Positions 1 through 9,826 of a stretch of DNA of 64,000 bases are shown here, in pieces (the stretch's first letter is position 1; every line of letters begins with the position of its first letter). A model generated the notes under the pieces. It made no database searches. It had not been told where the DNA came from and worked only from the letters and a program-made list of their open reading frames with translations. The translations under genes were made by a program, and so were the position numbers. Source of the stretch: Gamsiella multidivaricata (Eukaryota > Mortierellomycota > Mortierellomycetes > Mortierellales > Mortierellaceae); the NCBI RefSeq assembly GCF_025024155.1, contig NW_026251723.1, positions 310,001 to 374,000 of the forward strand, given 5' to 3'.

Positions 1-507
1 CGAGGCGAGCTGTCATTTAGGACGGGCCCTCTTCTGCCAAAAACGATCAATAATCAAAAGGGAGGCTCCAAAAGTGCCATCAAACCAATGTCTGGTCAAA
101 TCTCGCTTCCCTCTGTCACGTCCGTTGGTGGATTTGTCGAGAGTATCGATCAAGATGAATCGCATCGTGCCAAAGCAGAAGAAAAATTGTGGCTCGATAT
201 CTGCTCCGGGCGCCCTCGCACGCGAGACAAGTTCTTGTTACACGCTACAACCGCCCCTGGTCTAGGTGCTCCAGCGCAGTCTTTGACGGTGGCAGGTTCG
301 TCTTCAGCTGTAACACCAGCAGTATCGACGGCCACAGGAGGAAAGAATACACAGCTGAGGACATCGTTTGTGAAGATGAATAGACATACGACGATAATGA
401 CGCTCGTCCGTCCTCCGCTTGTGCTCCGAGCGGTGGATGTGGAGCGAATTGGGTCCCAGACTGAGGCCATGATCCTGATGGAGCAACTTCAAAACGCTTC
501 TCTTTGA
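1..507 (+). CDS. 3' end of an unrecognised protein gene (5' end outside window)
   Basis: The frame is open from the first base to a stop at 505-507, giving at least 168 residues, so this is probably the last exon of a gene entering from the left. An internal ATG lies at 88. The segment is rich in Ser, Thr and Ala, with a charged patch around FVESIDQDESHRAKAEEK and a C-terminus ending in EQLQNASL. I recognise no domain. It converges with the calmodulin-like gene, whose stop lies about 100 bases downstream. Overlapping frames on both strands are also open, so the coding call rests only on the uninterrupted frame and its position. Confidence 0.45.
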   Translation, partial: RGELSFRTGPLLPKTINNQKGGSKSAIKPMSGQISLPSVTSVGGFVESIDQDESHRAKAEEKLWLDICSGRPRTRDKFLLHATTAPGLGAPAQSLTVAGSSSAVTPAVSTATGGKNTQLRTSFVKMNRHTTIMTLVRPPLVLRAVDVERIGSQTEAMILMEQLQNASL

Positions 508-608
508 AATAAACTGATTTATCCAAATCGTCCTTTTTTTCAGCATGGTATTTTATCGCCTACTGCATTCGCCTCTACTGGCGACGGGCGACGGGGGTTT
601 GCTGCTAT

Positions 609-1303
609 TTAGAGAACGTGTTCGCCACGACGTTTCTTCTCGCTCTTTTGCATAATTTTTAAAAACTCTTCGAGGGTGATGCGACCGTCTCCAGAGACAT
701 CCCCTTCCATGATAATCTCGTCTACATCGGCCTAACGAACACAAAAGACGAGAATGCAAGCACGGGTCTTTAAATGTGATAAAGAAAAAAAAAAGCGCGC
801 ACCATAAAGAACACCATAGTCCATAGTGCCTTCATTGACATACCTCCGAAAGAACGCTGGATCCCAGGAGGGACTGGATGGCGACACGGAGCTCCTGCGC
901 AGAGACAGCGCCGGAGCCATCCTTGTTGATGGAATTGAACGCACGACGGTAGGGCTCCTCGGGATCCTTGTTGTGGTTGCGATTGTAGCGGTTCATGATA
1001 TCACTGAACTCTTTGATGTCGATGGCATGATTGGGGACGTTGATCGAGCGCTTCAACTCTTCATCCCCCAAGTTCTAGATAGAATAAAGCGCGTTGTAAC
1101 AATCAATAACGGAACGCACAGCATCAGATACTGAGTTTATAGGGAGGGAGGGTGAAGAGAGTAGCTGCAGCGTGAGAGTAATATGCGGACTGCAAACTAA
1201 CGTTGATAAAGTTCTGGAAGGCAGAGGGTTCGATTCTGCCAGTGTTCTGGAGGTCGAAAAGGGAGAAGGCCTCCTTGATGTCCTCGGGGTGCATGTCAGC
1301 CAT
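609..1303 (-). CDS. Calmodulin-like EF-hand protein (3 exons, 151 aa)
   Basis: Exons are 1303-1202, 1074-844 and 731-609, joined by GT-AG introns in phase 0. The protein begins MADMHPEDIKEAFSLFD, the classic calmodulin N-terminal helix, and its 151 residues are close to calmodulin's usual 148-149. The C-terminal lobe has two good EF-hand loops: NKDGSGAVSAQE, and DVSGDGRITLEE followed by F. The N-terminal lobe is degenerate: loop 1 (DLQNTGRIEPSA) lacks the acidic residue at position 12, and loop 2 (around INVPNHAIDIKEF) has lost its ligands. Calcium is therefore probably bound only by the C-lobe, as in myosin light chains or divergent calmodulins. The partner is unknown; a myosin or centrin-like light-chain role is possible. 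Start and splice sites are well supported. Confidence 0.85.
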
Positions 1304-1350
1304 TGTTCGAAAGAGTTGCTGATGGGGAATGTGTTAGAGGTGGATGGTGC

Positions 1351-1498
1351 GAACCTTTTTTTTTATTGACGCCAGATCCCCCCGACACGCAGGGTGCATC
1401 CACGGATCTGAATCACGAGACGCTAAGCGAGCCTTGGACAATGCAGCCTTTGGCACGCCTGCACGCCTGGGGGATCTTGCGTCAATAAAAAAAAAAGT
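1351..1498. repeat. Small foldback element with A/T tracts at both ends
   Basis: The left end (T tract, then ATTGACGCCAGATCCCCC) and the right end (GGGGGATCTTGCGTCAAT, then A tract) are inverted repeats of about 22 bp with one mismatch, around roughly 80 bp of unique DNA. On each strand the element therefore finishes with ...GCGTCAATAAAA. It sits just upstream of the calmodulin-like start codon. It could be a MITE or two converging retroposed tails. No coding capacity is evident. Confidence 0.6.
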
Positions 1499-2565
1499 TT
1501 CATTCACTCTTTCCCTCAACACTTTTGACCACCACCACCACCACCACCACCATAGCAACTACACGCTATGCGGATTTTACTATCATCAGCGGCTCATGCT
1601 TCGATACTCCAAAGACTCGTCGAGGTCTTCTTCCCGCCGAACCCCCTCGAAAAGGCCGTGTCGATCATTGTCAACGCGGTCCTCGACGCGCTCGAATACT
1701 CTTTCTCCATGCAGCCTATCATATTCTGGACAGTAATAGTGTCCTCTATCCGAATATCATACTTTTGATCGAGAAGGCTGTCAATATGATTGCTGCACAC
1801 CTTGGAGCTGGCCAGCCTGGTGGGTACGACCTACGTACCTTTCAAGCCTGGACACGCAAAACGTGGAAGCAAACACGGCAGACAATCTCAGGGCCTTGAC
1901 CGCAGAATCTTTGCTTGCTTTTGTCTGCTGCAGTTGTATATATGTGCCTTCTCTCTCTTTCTCTATTAGTTTTTTTTTTTGTGGATGCCAATTTCCTTCA
2001 CTACCAATTGTTATACTGGAAAATTTGTTTTTTCCGTTCGCTTTGTACTTACTTCTGCAACTCAAATCCTCCTTGAAGTAGAGCACAGCTGCTTGGACCA
2101 CTGTAACAACAAGCTCGTGAATCATACTACAACCAACTCTCTCTCTAAAGGGGATCTGTATAAAGGAAATTTCTCTACAATGGAAAGGTTGGGACTTAAT
2201 AATAAAAGAAACTATTCTATAAAGTGTAAAGGAAACTCTTCTCTGGCCCCGACCATATGAAATATTTCCTTTAAGCAGAGATATTGTGCATAAATAGGGA
2301 GACTAGTTTATCTTGTGAAGAAATCGTGTACAGTGATTTGGCAAAGGTGTTTCTTCTGTAGATCTTGAGAAGCTTGCAGTATTTTTTTACACAATGAAAC
2401 GAGCTCCTACGTGTCGTGATCCTGGAACTGTCAGAAGAATGTCATTTGCTGCATAGCCTTCACTTCTTGAGTGATACTTTGCATTCATTTGTACAATGCA
2501 GTGCACCGCTCTCGGTCAGAAATCAGCAGATTTGATATAAGACTGAAGGCAGTGATCTGAAAAGG
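1499..2565. other. No supported gene; (ACC)n microsatellite and A/T-rich DNA
   Basis: An (ACC)n run of about eight units lies at 1529-1552. Short open frames on both strands (for example 1594-1800 on the minus strand) have plausible splice signals nearby, but none gives a recognisable protein. The 2100-2560 part is A/T-rich without clear structure. A small two-exon minus-strand gene at 1594-2125 cannot be excluded. Confidence 0.4.
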
Positions 2566-3155
2566 AGCACAAACCTGTTGGTGAACCAGCACAAACCTGC
2601 TGAGAAGCGGCACAAACCTGCTGGGAAGCAGCACAAAAAAACAAACCTTTCGTGGAAGCATGGAAGCAGCACGGACCTCTTAGCAAAGAGCATAATCAGC
2701 GCACATGCTGGTTCACATTGCTTGTTAACACTTCACCGACTCACCATTCCTCTCATCTTTCCACTGTCAACCATTGCACTGCAACTAAACAATCAGTTTT
2801 GTCATTCCCGTTTTCGTCCTCACTGACCATTAAGTGTTCGTCCATGGGCCTTTCATTGGTGGTCCTCATCATAGCAATCATCGTCGATATCGTTGTCAAA
2901 AGAGAAATCGTTGTCATATTCGTTCTGACTTGCGTGTGTTGTGTGGAAAAAGGAGACACGAAGGATTTTATTGAGAATGGATAAAAGACAAGACTCTGCT
3001 GTGCTGTTTTAAACAAGCCGTTAATGCTCTTTGCCAAGAGGTCCGTGCTGCTTCCACGAAAGGTTTGTGTTGCTTCCCAACAGGTTTGTGCTGGTTCACC
3101 AACAGGTTTGTGCTGTTTCTCGAGAGGTTTGTGCCTATTTTTCCTCCAGCACGTG
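2566..3155. repeat. Large imperfect inverted repeat with tandem CACAAACCTG units
   Basis: The left arm (about 2566-2700) and right arm (about 3010-3155) are inverted copies around about 310 bp. Each arm holds three or four tandem units of about 20-22 bp starting CACAAACCTG and ending near GAAGCAG, followed by a shared segment containing GCAGCACGGACCTCTT and AAGAGCAT. The minus-strand frame across 2753-3283 is mostly translated repeat and is probably not a gene. The structure resembles a foldback transposon with repetitive arms. No clear target-site duplication was found. Confidence 0.7.
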
Positions 3156-3361
3156 CTGGAAAAGCAAAAATTCGTGGGCTCCTTGTTTTCTCTGGCTAAA
3201 GGTGTACACCAACTCGTAAGGATGTGATACATAACCGAGCGCGGGTTTGGGAATTCTTTTTCAATTGCAATGATGAATGGCAAGCAAAAGGCGTTGACTT
3301 GGATAACACAAAGTGTTCATCCAATGGAGGGAGAAGGTGGCATGCAATGAACCATGCAGCA

Positions 3362-3395
3362 ATGTAGTAATGTAGCAATGTAGCAATGTAGCAAT
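3362..3395. repeat. 8-bp microsatellite ATGTAGCA x4
   Basis: About four tandem copies of ATGTAGCA (one copy ATGTAGTA). It lies in the otherwise featureless 290 bp between the foldback repeat and the end of the Crypton remnant. Confidence 0.8.
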
Positions 3396-3445
3396 AACGG
3401 AGTATTGTCATTAGTATATCTCAAGTTTCTATGTCGCGTGCTCCT

Positions 3446-4234
3446 CTAGGTATTCTCCTCCTGCTCCTCCTCATCCTCCAGCTGTGGGCCTGACTGCCCC
3501 AGCTGCCCCATACCCTTAGCGACGTTCAGGTAATATCTGTTCAAGGTCATGACCCTCAGTTGATCCTCCACGACCTGCAAGGCTGACTCCTCCCTTGCCT
3601 CCAACGTCGCCCCTTCGGTGTTCAGTATCAAATCCAAGATGGAGTACACGATTGTCTTCTTGAACGAGAATGTTTTCGCCAGCGTGTTACCATGCCCTTT
3701 GCGCCATTTGGATTTAAACGTCTTATTCAAGATCCAAAGTGATGGCCGCCCGTCTACGCCCCTGAACCATTCATCTCATTGTCGTTGAAGTGGTTCATTG
3801 CGCGGCAGCATTGTAACGTCGACGAGATCCACACTATTATGTGGATAGTGTACATACCGGGACCCTAATTCTTCTTCGAGCACCATCCGTCTCTCCTTCA
3901 AGGACTGCTGTCTAGGAGCTACTGGTGCTACTGGTGCTGTTGGTGCTACAGGCGGAATCTGTTGCCCCGGCTGCTGCCCCAGCTGCTGCCCCAGCTGCTG
4001 CTGATGACCCATAATCGACTGCAGTCCAAGGTGAGCAGTGTGACTAATCGAAGTCGATATGTCTTGTATAATTCCAAACATCCGAGCTACTAGCTCCTTA
4101 TTACAGCTGTTGTTGTGGGTGACATAGCTGCTGAACTGGTTGACAAGGAGGTGTTCGAGGCGCTTTACTTGCTGGGCTGTCTGGTTGTTGCTTTCTTGAA
4201 AGAGATGGCGAAGTTCGCTTTCGGCTCGATTCAT
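3446..4234 (-). pseudogene. Out-of-frame C-terminal tail of the Crypton protein (coiled-coil plus GCR1_C-like domain)
   Basis: This is the natural continuation of the recombinase, one frame away. It first encodes a helical region (SELRHLFQESNNQTAQQVK) and Gln- and Pro/Ala/Val-rich repeats (LGQQLGQQPGQQ, APTAPVAPVAP). It is then interrupted by an in-frame TGA at 3776-3778. Reading on in the same frame gives EWFRGVDGRPSLWILNK...SKWRKG, the signature of the GCR1_C DNA-binding domain often found at the end of Crypton and Ndc10-like proteins. One frameshift near 4240 and one nonsense codon therefore separate a once-single protein. An unrecognised intron is the alternative, but no good splice pair restores both breaks. 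Confidence 0.6.
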
Positions 4235-6575
4235 TGTTGTTCATCCTGCCGAATTCGCTATGGAGAGCTGGGGCATTGACGGAGAGACTGCCCGTCATTG
4301 GGGATCTTGCGGTCTCCATACTCCTTAGCAAGGTTTCCTTGAACTCCAAAAACAGGGGCCCTTTGAAGACGCTGTGCTGAAAGATGCGGTGGTCCCCGTA
4401 CAGGAACGGCTCATTGGTGAGGCTCATAAGCGCGACAGCATCCTGCAAAATGACTTTGCGTAGGTGAGCCAGAAGCAGCAGCATCCTGATTTTAAGAATG
4501 TCGGAGAACGAGATTGCCATTCGCTTGGTCGACTGCCGCTTATGATACATGTTTCTGTCCATCGTCACATTTTCGAGCCACTGCAGCCAATCCTCGTGTC
4601 CCTCACGCTCCTTGAAGTGATCTTCGATGAACGGAAAAACTTGCCGCTGAAGCTCAGGCGGTGGTATTACAGTGTTCCGGGCCAGCCATAGACGTTCATT
4701 AGGGTGTGTGCAGCCAGCCATCTGGAATGCAACCTTGTGTGGGATTCTGGTCAGATAATGTGTCGAGACGCGGCCATGATCCCAACTATCATGTTGCTCT
4801 ATCGCAGATATCTCTACACCAGCATCCTGAGTATGGCAAGCCCTAGCGCCGCGATGTGCATGAGTGGGTTTCGAGGTAACGACCCTTGCATCCTCCCATA
4901 GCTTTTTTGAGACCTGGTAGTGGACTGCAGCCAACAGCTTGGACTTGTTATCCTTCCCAGGCATTAGATAGTACGCAATCCATCCGTCATCATCGAAAGG
5001 CGCTCCACCATACTATAGAGAGATAGGAAGAGACAGAAAGGTATCATTAAGTATTATTACCGGCAACAATGATGATATTTTTGCGCAGAAGGCAGTATCA
5101 AGCGTTCCGTACCATCCATTGCTCGAACAAGTAGAATGCAAGGCTGTTGACAGGACAAATCTCGACGTCCTTATTGCGTACAACAACTCCGAAATTTTCC
5201 TTGCCTTCGCAACTGGTCTTTCCTCGTAACATCGAAAGAACGACCCCTAAGGCAAAGTACCCGTCCTGAGAGTTGTGACGAAAAGTATGTGATGAGATAT
5301 CTCCCAATGTCGCCATCCTCATATTCTCGTCGCAAGCCATCATAAAATGGGACCAGGACGCATTGAGTCGTCGACGGAGTCCCACCAGTTTATGGCGCCG
5401 ACTACCTCGAAATCGCTGGTAGTTATGGCTCCAGCCTTTCCGCATGACTTGCTTGAGTGATTCGAGCTCGTACCCGTCTTCGATTGTCAAGCTTGCCGCA
5501 TGAGCCGACTTCCTGGTACTCGCAATCCTTAGCCTATAGCTTTTCATAAGTCCTCTGATGTTTCTGGATCGTGGATGCGGTTCTGAGTGCATGGCGGTGT
5601 TCGAAGGATCCGCCTTCTGAGACTCGTATAGATCGCAAGCAGCCTTGATGTAAGCACCCACGGTCTCATAAGAAGGAAGTCTGTCGGTCTTCTCCAAGGG
5701 ATCGACTTGCGCGCCGGATGTAGCTTTCCTGTTCTTTCTTCGTAGGACACGTATTGGATAGACACCTTCATCTTCATCCGTTTCCTCAGCCAAATTCTCG
5801 GCCATGTAAACCTGGAATCGTTTTGAGAGTACGAGATGATCCGTGTATCCCTTTCGAGTGCACCACTCCTGGAGAAGCTCCGTATAGATAGATTAGTACG
5901 ATTGCGGAGCGTCTGTTTTCCAGTGACATGACCGCGCTCTAGTACAGCACTTACCCTCCAATGGGACTGGTACCGCGAGTACATATTTTCCGTACTCGTA
6001 GCCAAGTTACTATGACGCTGTGTCTGAAGCTCCATTTCGACGCGATATTCATTGAGTGCTAAGTCTCTGGACCGCTGAGCTTCTGTCGATCTATGCTGCT
6101 TGGCCATGAAGGACTTGGAGGAGCTGGTTGCGCTGGAGGCCTTGGGTGTAGATGAGGAGTATTGCTGGACAAAGGCCTTGGAAGTGAATGTGGACAGTTG
6201 CTGTGCAGTCTGGTCGCCGGATTCCATTGTTGCCCTCCTACGAGCAGGTCGTGCCTTCCCTGGTACTTGTTTCGCCTTTCTCTTGTTATGCCTATCCAGC
6301 AGTCGTTCCTGACACTCTTCCTCGTCACTCATTACAACACCGGCGCTATCGACGTCGTCTAAGCCGTAGTCTGTATCCTCATCCGTAGCTTCTGTCGTAT
6401 CGTCGTCCGTGTCGTCATTTTGATTGTCAACGCGTTCAGCAAACGTCGGGTCGTCTTGTTCGACATAGACATTACCAGACGACCCCTCGAGCACGTCGCT
6501 ATATGCATAGGCGTAGTCTGGCGTGTCCACTGAGTCTTCGAAAGCCTGGTACGAAGCGGCAGCAGCTATATACAT
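4101..6575 (-). CDS. Crypton-type tyrosine recombinase (Ndc10/CBF3 domain-2-like), 3 exons
   Basis: Exons 6575-5955, 5868-5113 and 5012-4101 join in phase 0 and give 762 residues. The N-terminus (about 1-130) is acidic and low in complexity. A core-binding-like stretch spans the first junction (NMYSRYQSHWR|EWCTRKGY). The catalytic half resembles the Ndc10_II fold of fungal Crypton recombinases: a segment ending DVEICPVNSLAFYLFEQW, then an HAHRG box (about 511-515) and a candidate nucleophile Tyr in THYLTRIP (about 545). These enzymes cut and rejoin DNA through a phosphotyrosine bond and need no terminal repeats, and I see none. After about 4240 the frame leaves the expected C-terminus and stops at 4101. 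The GCR1_C-like tail continues in another frame, so the element is probably dead or truncated. Use of the first ATG is tentative; an upstream exon near 6660-6890 is possible. Confidence 0.75.
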
Positions 6576-7230
6576 GTATATACGACCGGTTGATACGAAG
6601 GAAAAATAAGCTGATGTATCAGTCGGTGTGATGATTAGCGTTTCAGCTGGGTAATGTCAGAACATGCCATCACCTAGACTGGCATGTGCAATGTCGACTC
6701 CATTGGCAGAGAAAGAGACACCTGTGGAAGACCCTTCTCCGTTGTCGCTTGGTCTGGATGTATTGGTGGGAATAGAGTTATGGTCCATGGTGCGTGTGGT
6801 GTGGAGTGCGGGTGGGTGCATAATATGGTCGTATTTATGCAAGGGGTCAGCAAAGTCAAGATATGGCCGACCCCTACAAAGATGGCACACCACTTTTTCT
6901 CAAAATACGCATCTTCTTTCATGCCTTCGTTTTTCTCTTGAGCGTACAAGCACCATTAGAAGCTCTGTCGCCGCATATTTTACCAAAGTCCAGTGCGCTT
7001 TATTGAGTTTAATAAGTTTACCTCTTATACTTTATGTCAACTCTCAATATATCACAGGCCCCCATCTTCCTTGAGTTGTTCCTATTGATGATATAAAAAT
7101 ATAAGCATTTAGCTCTTGGATCTGTATATGCTCAAGTCTTAGCCTGCATGCACGCCTTGAACGTTGAGTACAGGTGGACTACTCACTCCGAGGTGCCCCA
7201 GCCGCAGAAAGGTTCATGGTGCTGTTTTCC
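6576..7230. other. Upstream region of the Crypton gene; no supported gene
   Basis: Open frames exist on both strands at 6657-7074. The minus-strand frame 6893-6657 is in the same phase as the recombinase start but is separated from it by a TGA, so it could be an upstream exon or chance. Nothing recognisable follows up to the T tract that begins the LINE-derived unit. Confidence 0.3.
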
Positions 7231-8346
7231 TTTTTTTTTATTAACATAAATCCCCATGAGCACAAGACGCATGGTCCGCAAAGGCCTTGAAGCCATAGAT
7301 GCCTTCCATGCACGGCAGAGCCGCATCCCCTACCAACTATGTTGGCTTGAGGCGTCAAATTCATAACCCATGTCGCATAGCTAGCCTAACCTAACTCCTG
7401 CGTGACCTGTTGCGCGATACACGTCTCCTAATCCAGATCCAATGTTAATAAAGTTGTTTTTAAACCGAATAACTCCTCCATTATGTCCAACTTCCCTCGC
7501 CCCAAGCAATGCTGTAGCACCCTATAATCCGCGGTCCGTCTACCTTCCTGGATCTCCGTTGCAAGTAACCGTCTCCCTTTCAAATCAGAGAAATCACCAA
7601 CACTACGTTGGTGTCCCCGATCACCGTTGCGTCCTCCGGCGCGTTTGCTCATGAAGGTGATTCCAACTGACTTTTCCCAGGCGACAGTGTCCTCGCATCG
7701 TTTGTTCCATATCTTGGTCCTGCCAAATTCTTCGATCCTGCTCAGGAACTTTGTCACCATGATCGTCGCAATCCACTTGGTGGTGGTAAATAGCTGCTTC
7801 CAGGTCTCAATGAGTCCCGTTGGCACCAAACCTCGGTATAAGTCCTTGACCTCCCAATCTGCCTCACTCTCCGGCTCCTCTCCTTCCGCAACCCGATATG
7901 TCCCTCGTCTTTCCGCCGTCCCCTGAATCCACTGCATTGACTCCCAGATAGCCTTCGTTCCTGTTGCCGAGAAGTTGGGACAAGTCGCAGTGAAGGGCTT
8001 GTCCTTCCGTTCGGCCTCCTCTCTCTCCTGTTCCCATTTTCGCACCGCCTGTCTCCATGCACGATATCCATTCAACTCCACTTCCTCCACCGCGTCCCTC
8101 CACTCTTGTCGCTGGTCGCACAAGGTAGCTGAACAACGCCAAAGATGATCCGCAACTCTCGTTGTTGTTGAGAGTACGAGACGCTTGGTCCGCAATGGCC
8201 TTGAAACGAGACGCTGGATTTCTAAAAACAGCCCTTTTTTCAAAATAATTGCATGGATTTACCCTTAAATTTGATGAATGGATTTCCTACTTATTGTAAA
8301 ATGGAAATATATAGTTCACGAGAATTACCCATTCACCCGAACAAAT
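7231..8346 (-). mobile_element. LINE-derived unit, copy A (ORF2 C-terminal fragment with A tail)
   Basis: On the minus strand the unit ends in an A tract (T tract at 7231-7239) preceded by the terminal sequence CATGGGGATTTATGTTAATA. The open frame 8243-7428 (about 271 codons) carries the C-terminal region of a LINE ORF2 protein, downstream of RNase H. It shares the pattern LYRGLVPTG...RIEEFGRTKIWNKRC with the longer LINE at 27-30 kb (LYHGLVPKD...AIEELGRTEIWNRRC). No reverse transcriptase, endonuclease or RNase H is present. Copy B lies at 30358-31473 and is almost identical; one difference near the end of the frame changes Glu to Gly. The unit abuts a tRNA-Glu gene directly. A second copy of its terminal signature lies at about 8170-8209, near its 5' end. 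Confidence 0.8.
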
Positions 8347-8417
8347 TCCTAGTTGGTCCAGTGGTCAGGATTTGTCGCTCTCACCGACAAGGCCCGGGTT
8401 CGATCCCCGGACTGGGA
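8347..8417 (+). tRNA. tRNA-Glu (CTC), copy A
   Basis: The 71-nt sequence folds as a complete cloverleaf: acceptor TCCTAGT/ACTGGGA (one G-U pair), D stem GTCC/GGAT, anticodon stem TGTCG/CGACA with loop CTCTCAC (anticodon CTC, reading GAG), variable loop AGGC, and T arm CCGGG-TTCGATC-CCCGG. Box A (TGGTCCAGTGG) and box B (GGTTCGATCCC) fit RNA polymerase III promoters. T6 at 8426-8431 is a plausible terminator. The gene looks functional and is identical to copy B at 31474-31544. Confidence 0.93.
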
Positions 8418-8506
8418 ATTAATTGTTTTTTCGATTAACGCTGCTCATTTTTTGCATAATCTACTATGGGTTGCAGGACTTGTAAGATGCGATTCAATGG
8501 AAGAAT

Positions 8507-8660
8507 ATAATCTCACACCCCGTGAGATTATCCCTCGTGGGTTCTAATTATCAAAAAAAAAAAAAAAGTAAGCCGGTTATTCTCACACCCAGGTAAGAAT
8601 AATTCGAATATTTTTTTTCACGGGGAGGTGAGCGCCATATTCTCACGGAGATAGTCTGTA
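8507..8660. repeat. Cluster of TCTCAC...GTGAGA hairpins (left cluster)
   Basis: 8507-8531 is a near-palindrome (ATAATCTCAC, CCCC core, GTGAGATTAT). Related arms recur at about 8579-8602 (TTATTCTCAC/GTAAGAATAA) and 8636-8650 (ATTCTCACGG), separated by A tracts. A matching cluster lies at 11604-11775. Together they may be subterminal repeats of a DNA transposon about 3.2 kb long. Confidence 0.55.
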
Positions 8661-8693
8661 GGGCCTCGTTCAAAAAAAAAAAAAAGCACTCGT

Positions 8694-8963
8694 TTATTGT
8701 TCAAGGTCTGTTTCAGCAGGATAGAATTCTTTGGATGGTCGCGACATCTCGCTGCTGCTCTTGATACGTTTGGCTCCTGGACGCCCCTTCGGCTTCACTA
8801 CAAGTGGGTCTTTGGTGACACCAAGACTTGCTTCGTTGTCAGACGCGTCCTGTAGCTCCATGAGCCCCTGTTTCTGTTTCAGTGAGATTGAGAGGCTGTT
8901 GCTTCGAATATGGGAGTTACTCTGTTGCCTCTTGCCACGGCAGGCAGTGAGGCTGCTAGTCAA
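8694..8963 (-). pseudogene. Possible C-terminal remnant of a MULE/FAR1-type transposase
   Basis: An 89-codon open frame ends in DPLVVKPKGRPGAKRIKSS. A basic KGRP...KR-K-S motif of this kind is common near the C-terminus of fungal Mutator-like/FAR1 transposases. No SWIM finger or DDE core is visible upstream, so at most this is a decayed tail. It lies between the two hairpin clusters that may mark the transposon ends. The assignment rests on one short motif. Confidence 0.3.
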
Positions 8964-9826
8964 TCAGAGATATTATTCAGAAGCCGGTTGCTACAAACGA
9001 CCTTTTGTGCAGCGCCATACGCGTCGCTCTTGTCCTGTGCATCGAAAATAATCCAACGGTTACAACCCAATTGAATGAATCTCCTTAGTTCCTAGTTTTG
9101 GAGCGTTAAATATGTGAGTTAAGTCCAGATGCACTTCTCAGACCATCATGGAAGAAGGTTGAAAAAGCAAACGCGTGACGATACCTCCAAATGTTCCTCA
9201 ATTACAAAGGCGCTTTGGACAATGCACAAGGCGAGCATCAAGGGCTTACTGAGAGCAATTGTTTATGAGTATCTAGTCTATGAGTAAAACGTATCTCAGG
9301 ATATTCTCCGGATACCCGGTCTGAATAGACCATAGACTATAGCCTTGTATAACGGACTCTGGTGAATATGTGGTATTGCTGATGCTGCTGATGCTTATGG
9401 CCATTGATTACCCATCGTGATTTAGCAATCTCTCTCTCTTCTTTTCTTTCTACATAAGGCAGACCCTAATCATCCTGACTTAAAGTCTAGCATTGCATGC
9501 AAACAGCCTTGCACATTTCGAAAAAGAAAAGAGGACGAGCTCCAAAAGGACGAACTGCAGATGGGCGTAAAGCAATTGGACGAAGAGAGAGAATGACACA
9601 ACATGGCCGTTGCTCGAGATTCCTTGGTCATGGGGGATATGGTCAAGAAGAGAACCTGTAGATTATGAGGCGAGTTATATATTCTATGCAAGGTGGAGGA
9701 CATGGTGCAATGTGCTCTATCTCGCAATTTTGTCTCTGTGCACACTCTAACACTCTACAACCAACATCACTACAAAGTACCTTCCTCGCCAGCATTCCAC
9801 TACACGCTACGCTAACTACAGTGATC
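8964..9826. other. No supported gene
   Basis: Mixed sequence between the transposase remnant and the zinc-finger-like open frame. Short open frames are present on both strands (9470-9745 minus, 9665-9985 plus) without recognisable motifs. Confidence 0.4.

Noticed and set aside
1225..1240. B-box-like GGTTCGATTCTGCC
   Set aside because: It lies inside coding exon 1 of the calmodulin-like gene and has no cloverleaf around it.
2753..3283. 176-codon minus-strand open frame
   Set aside because: Much of it is translated inverted-repeat arm (HKPxGExAQTCWE), so it is a by-product of the repeat.
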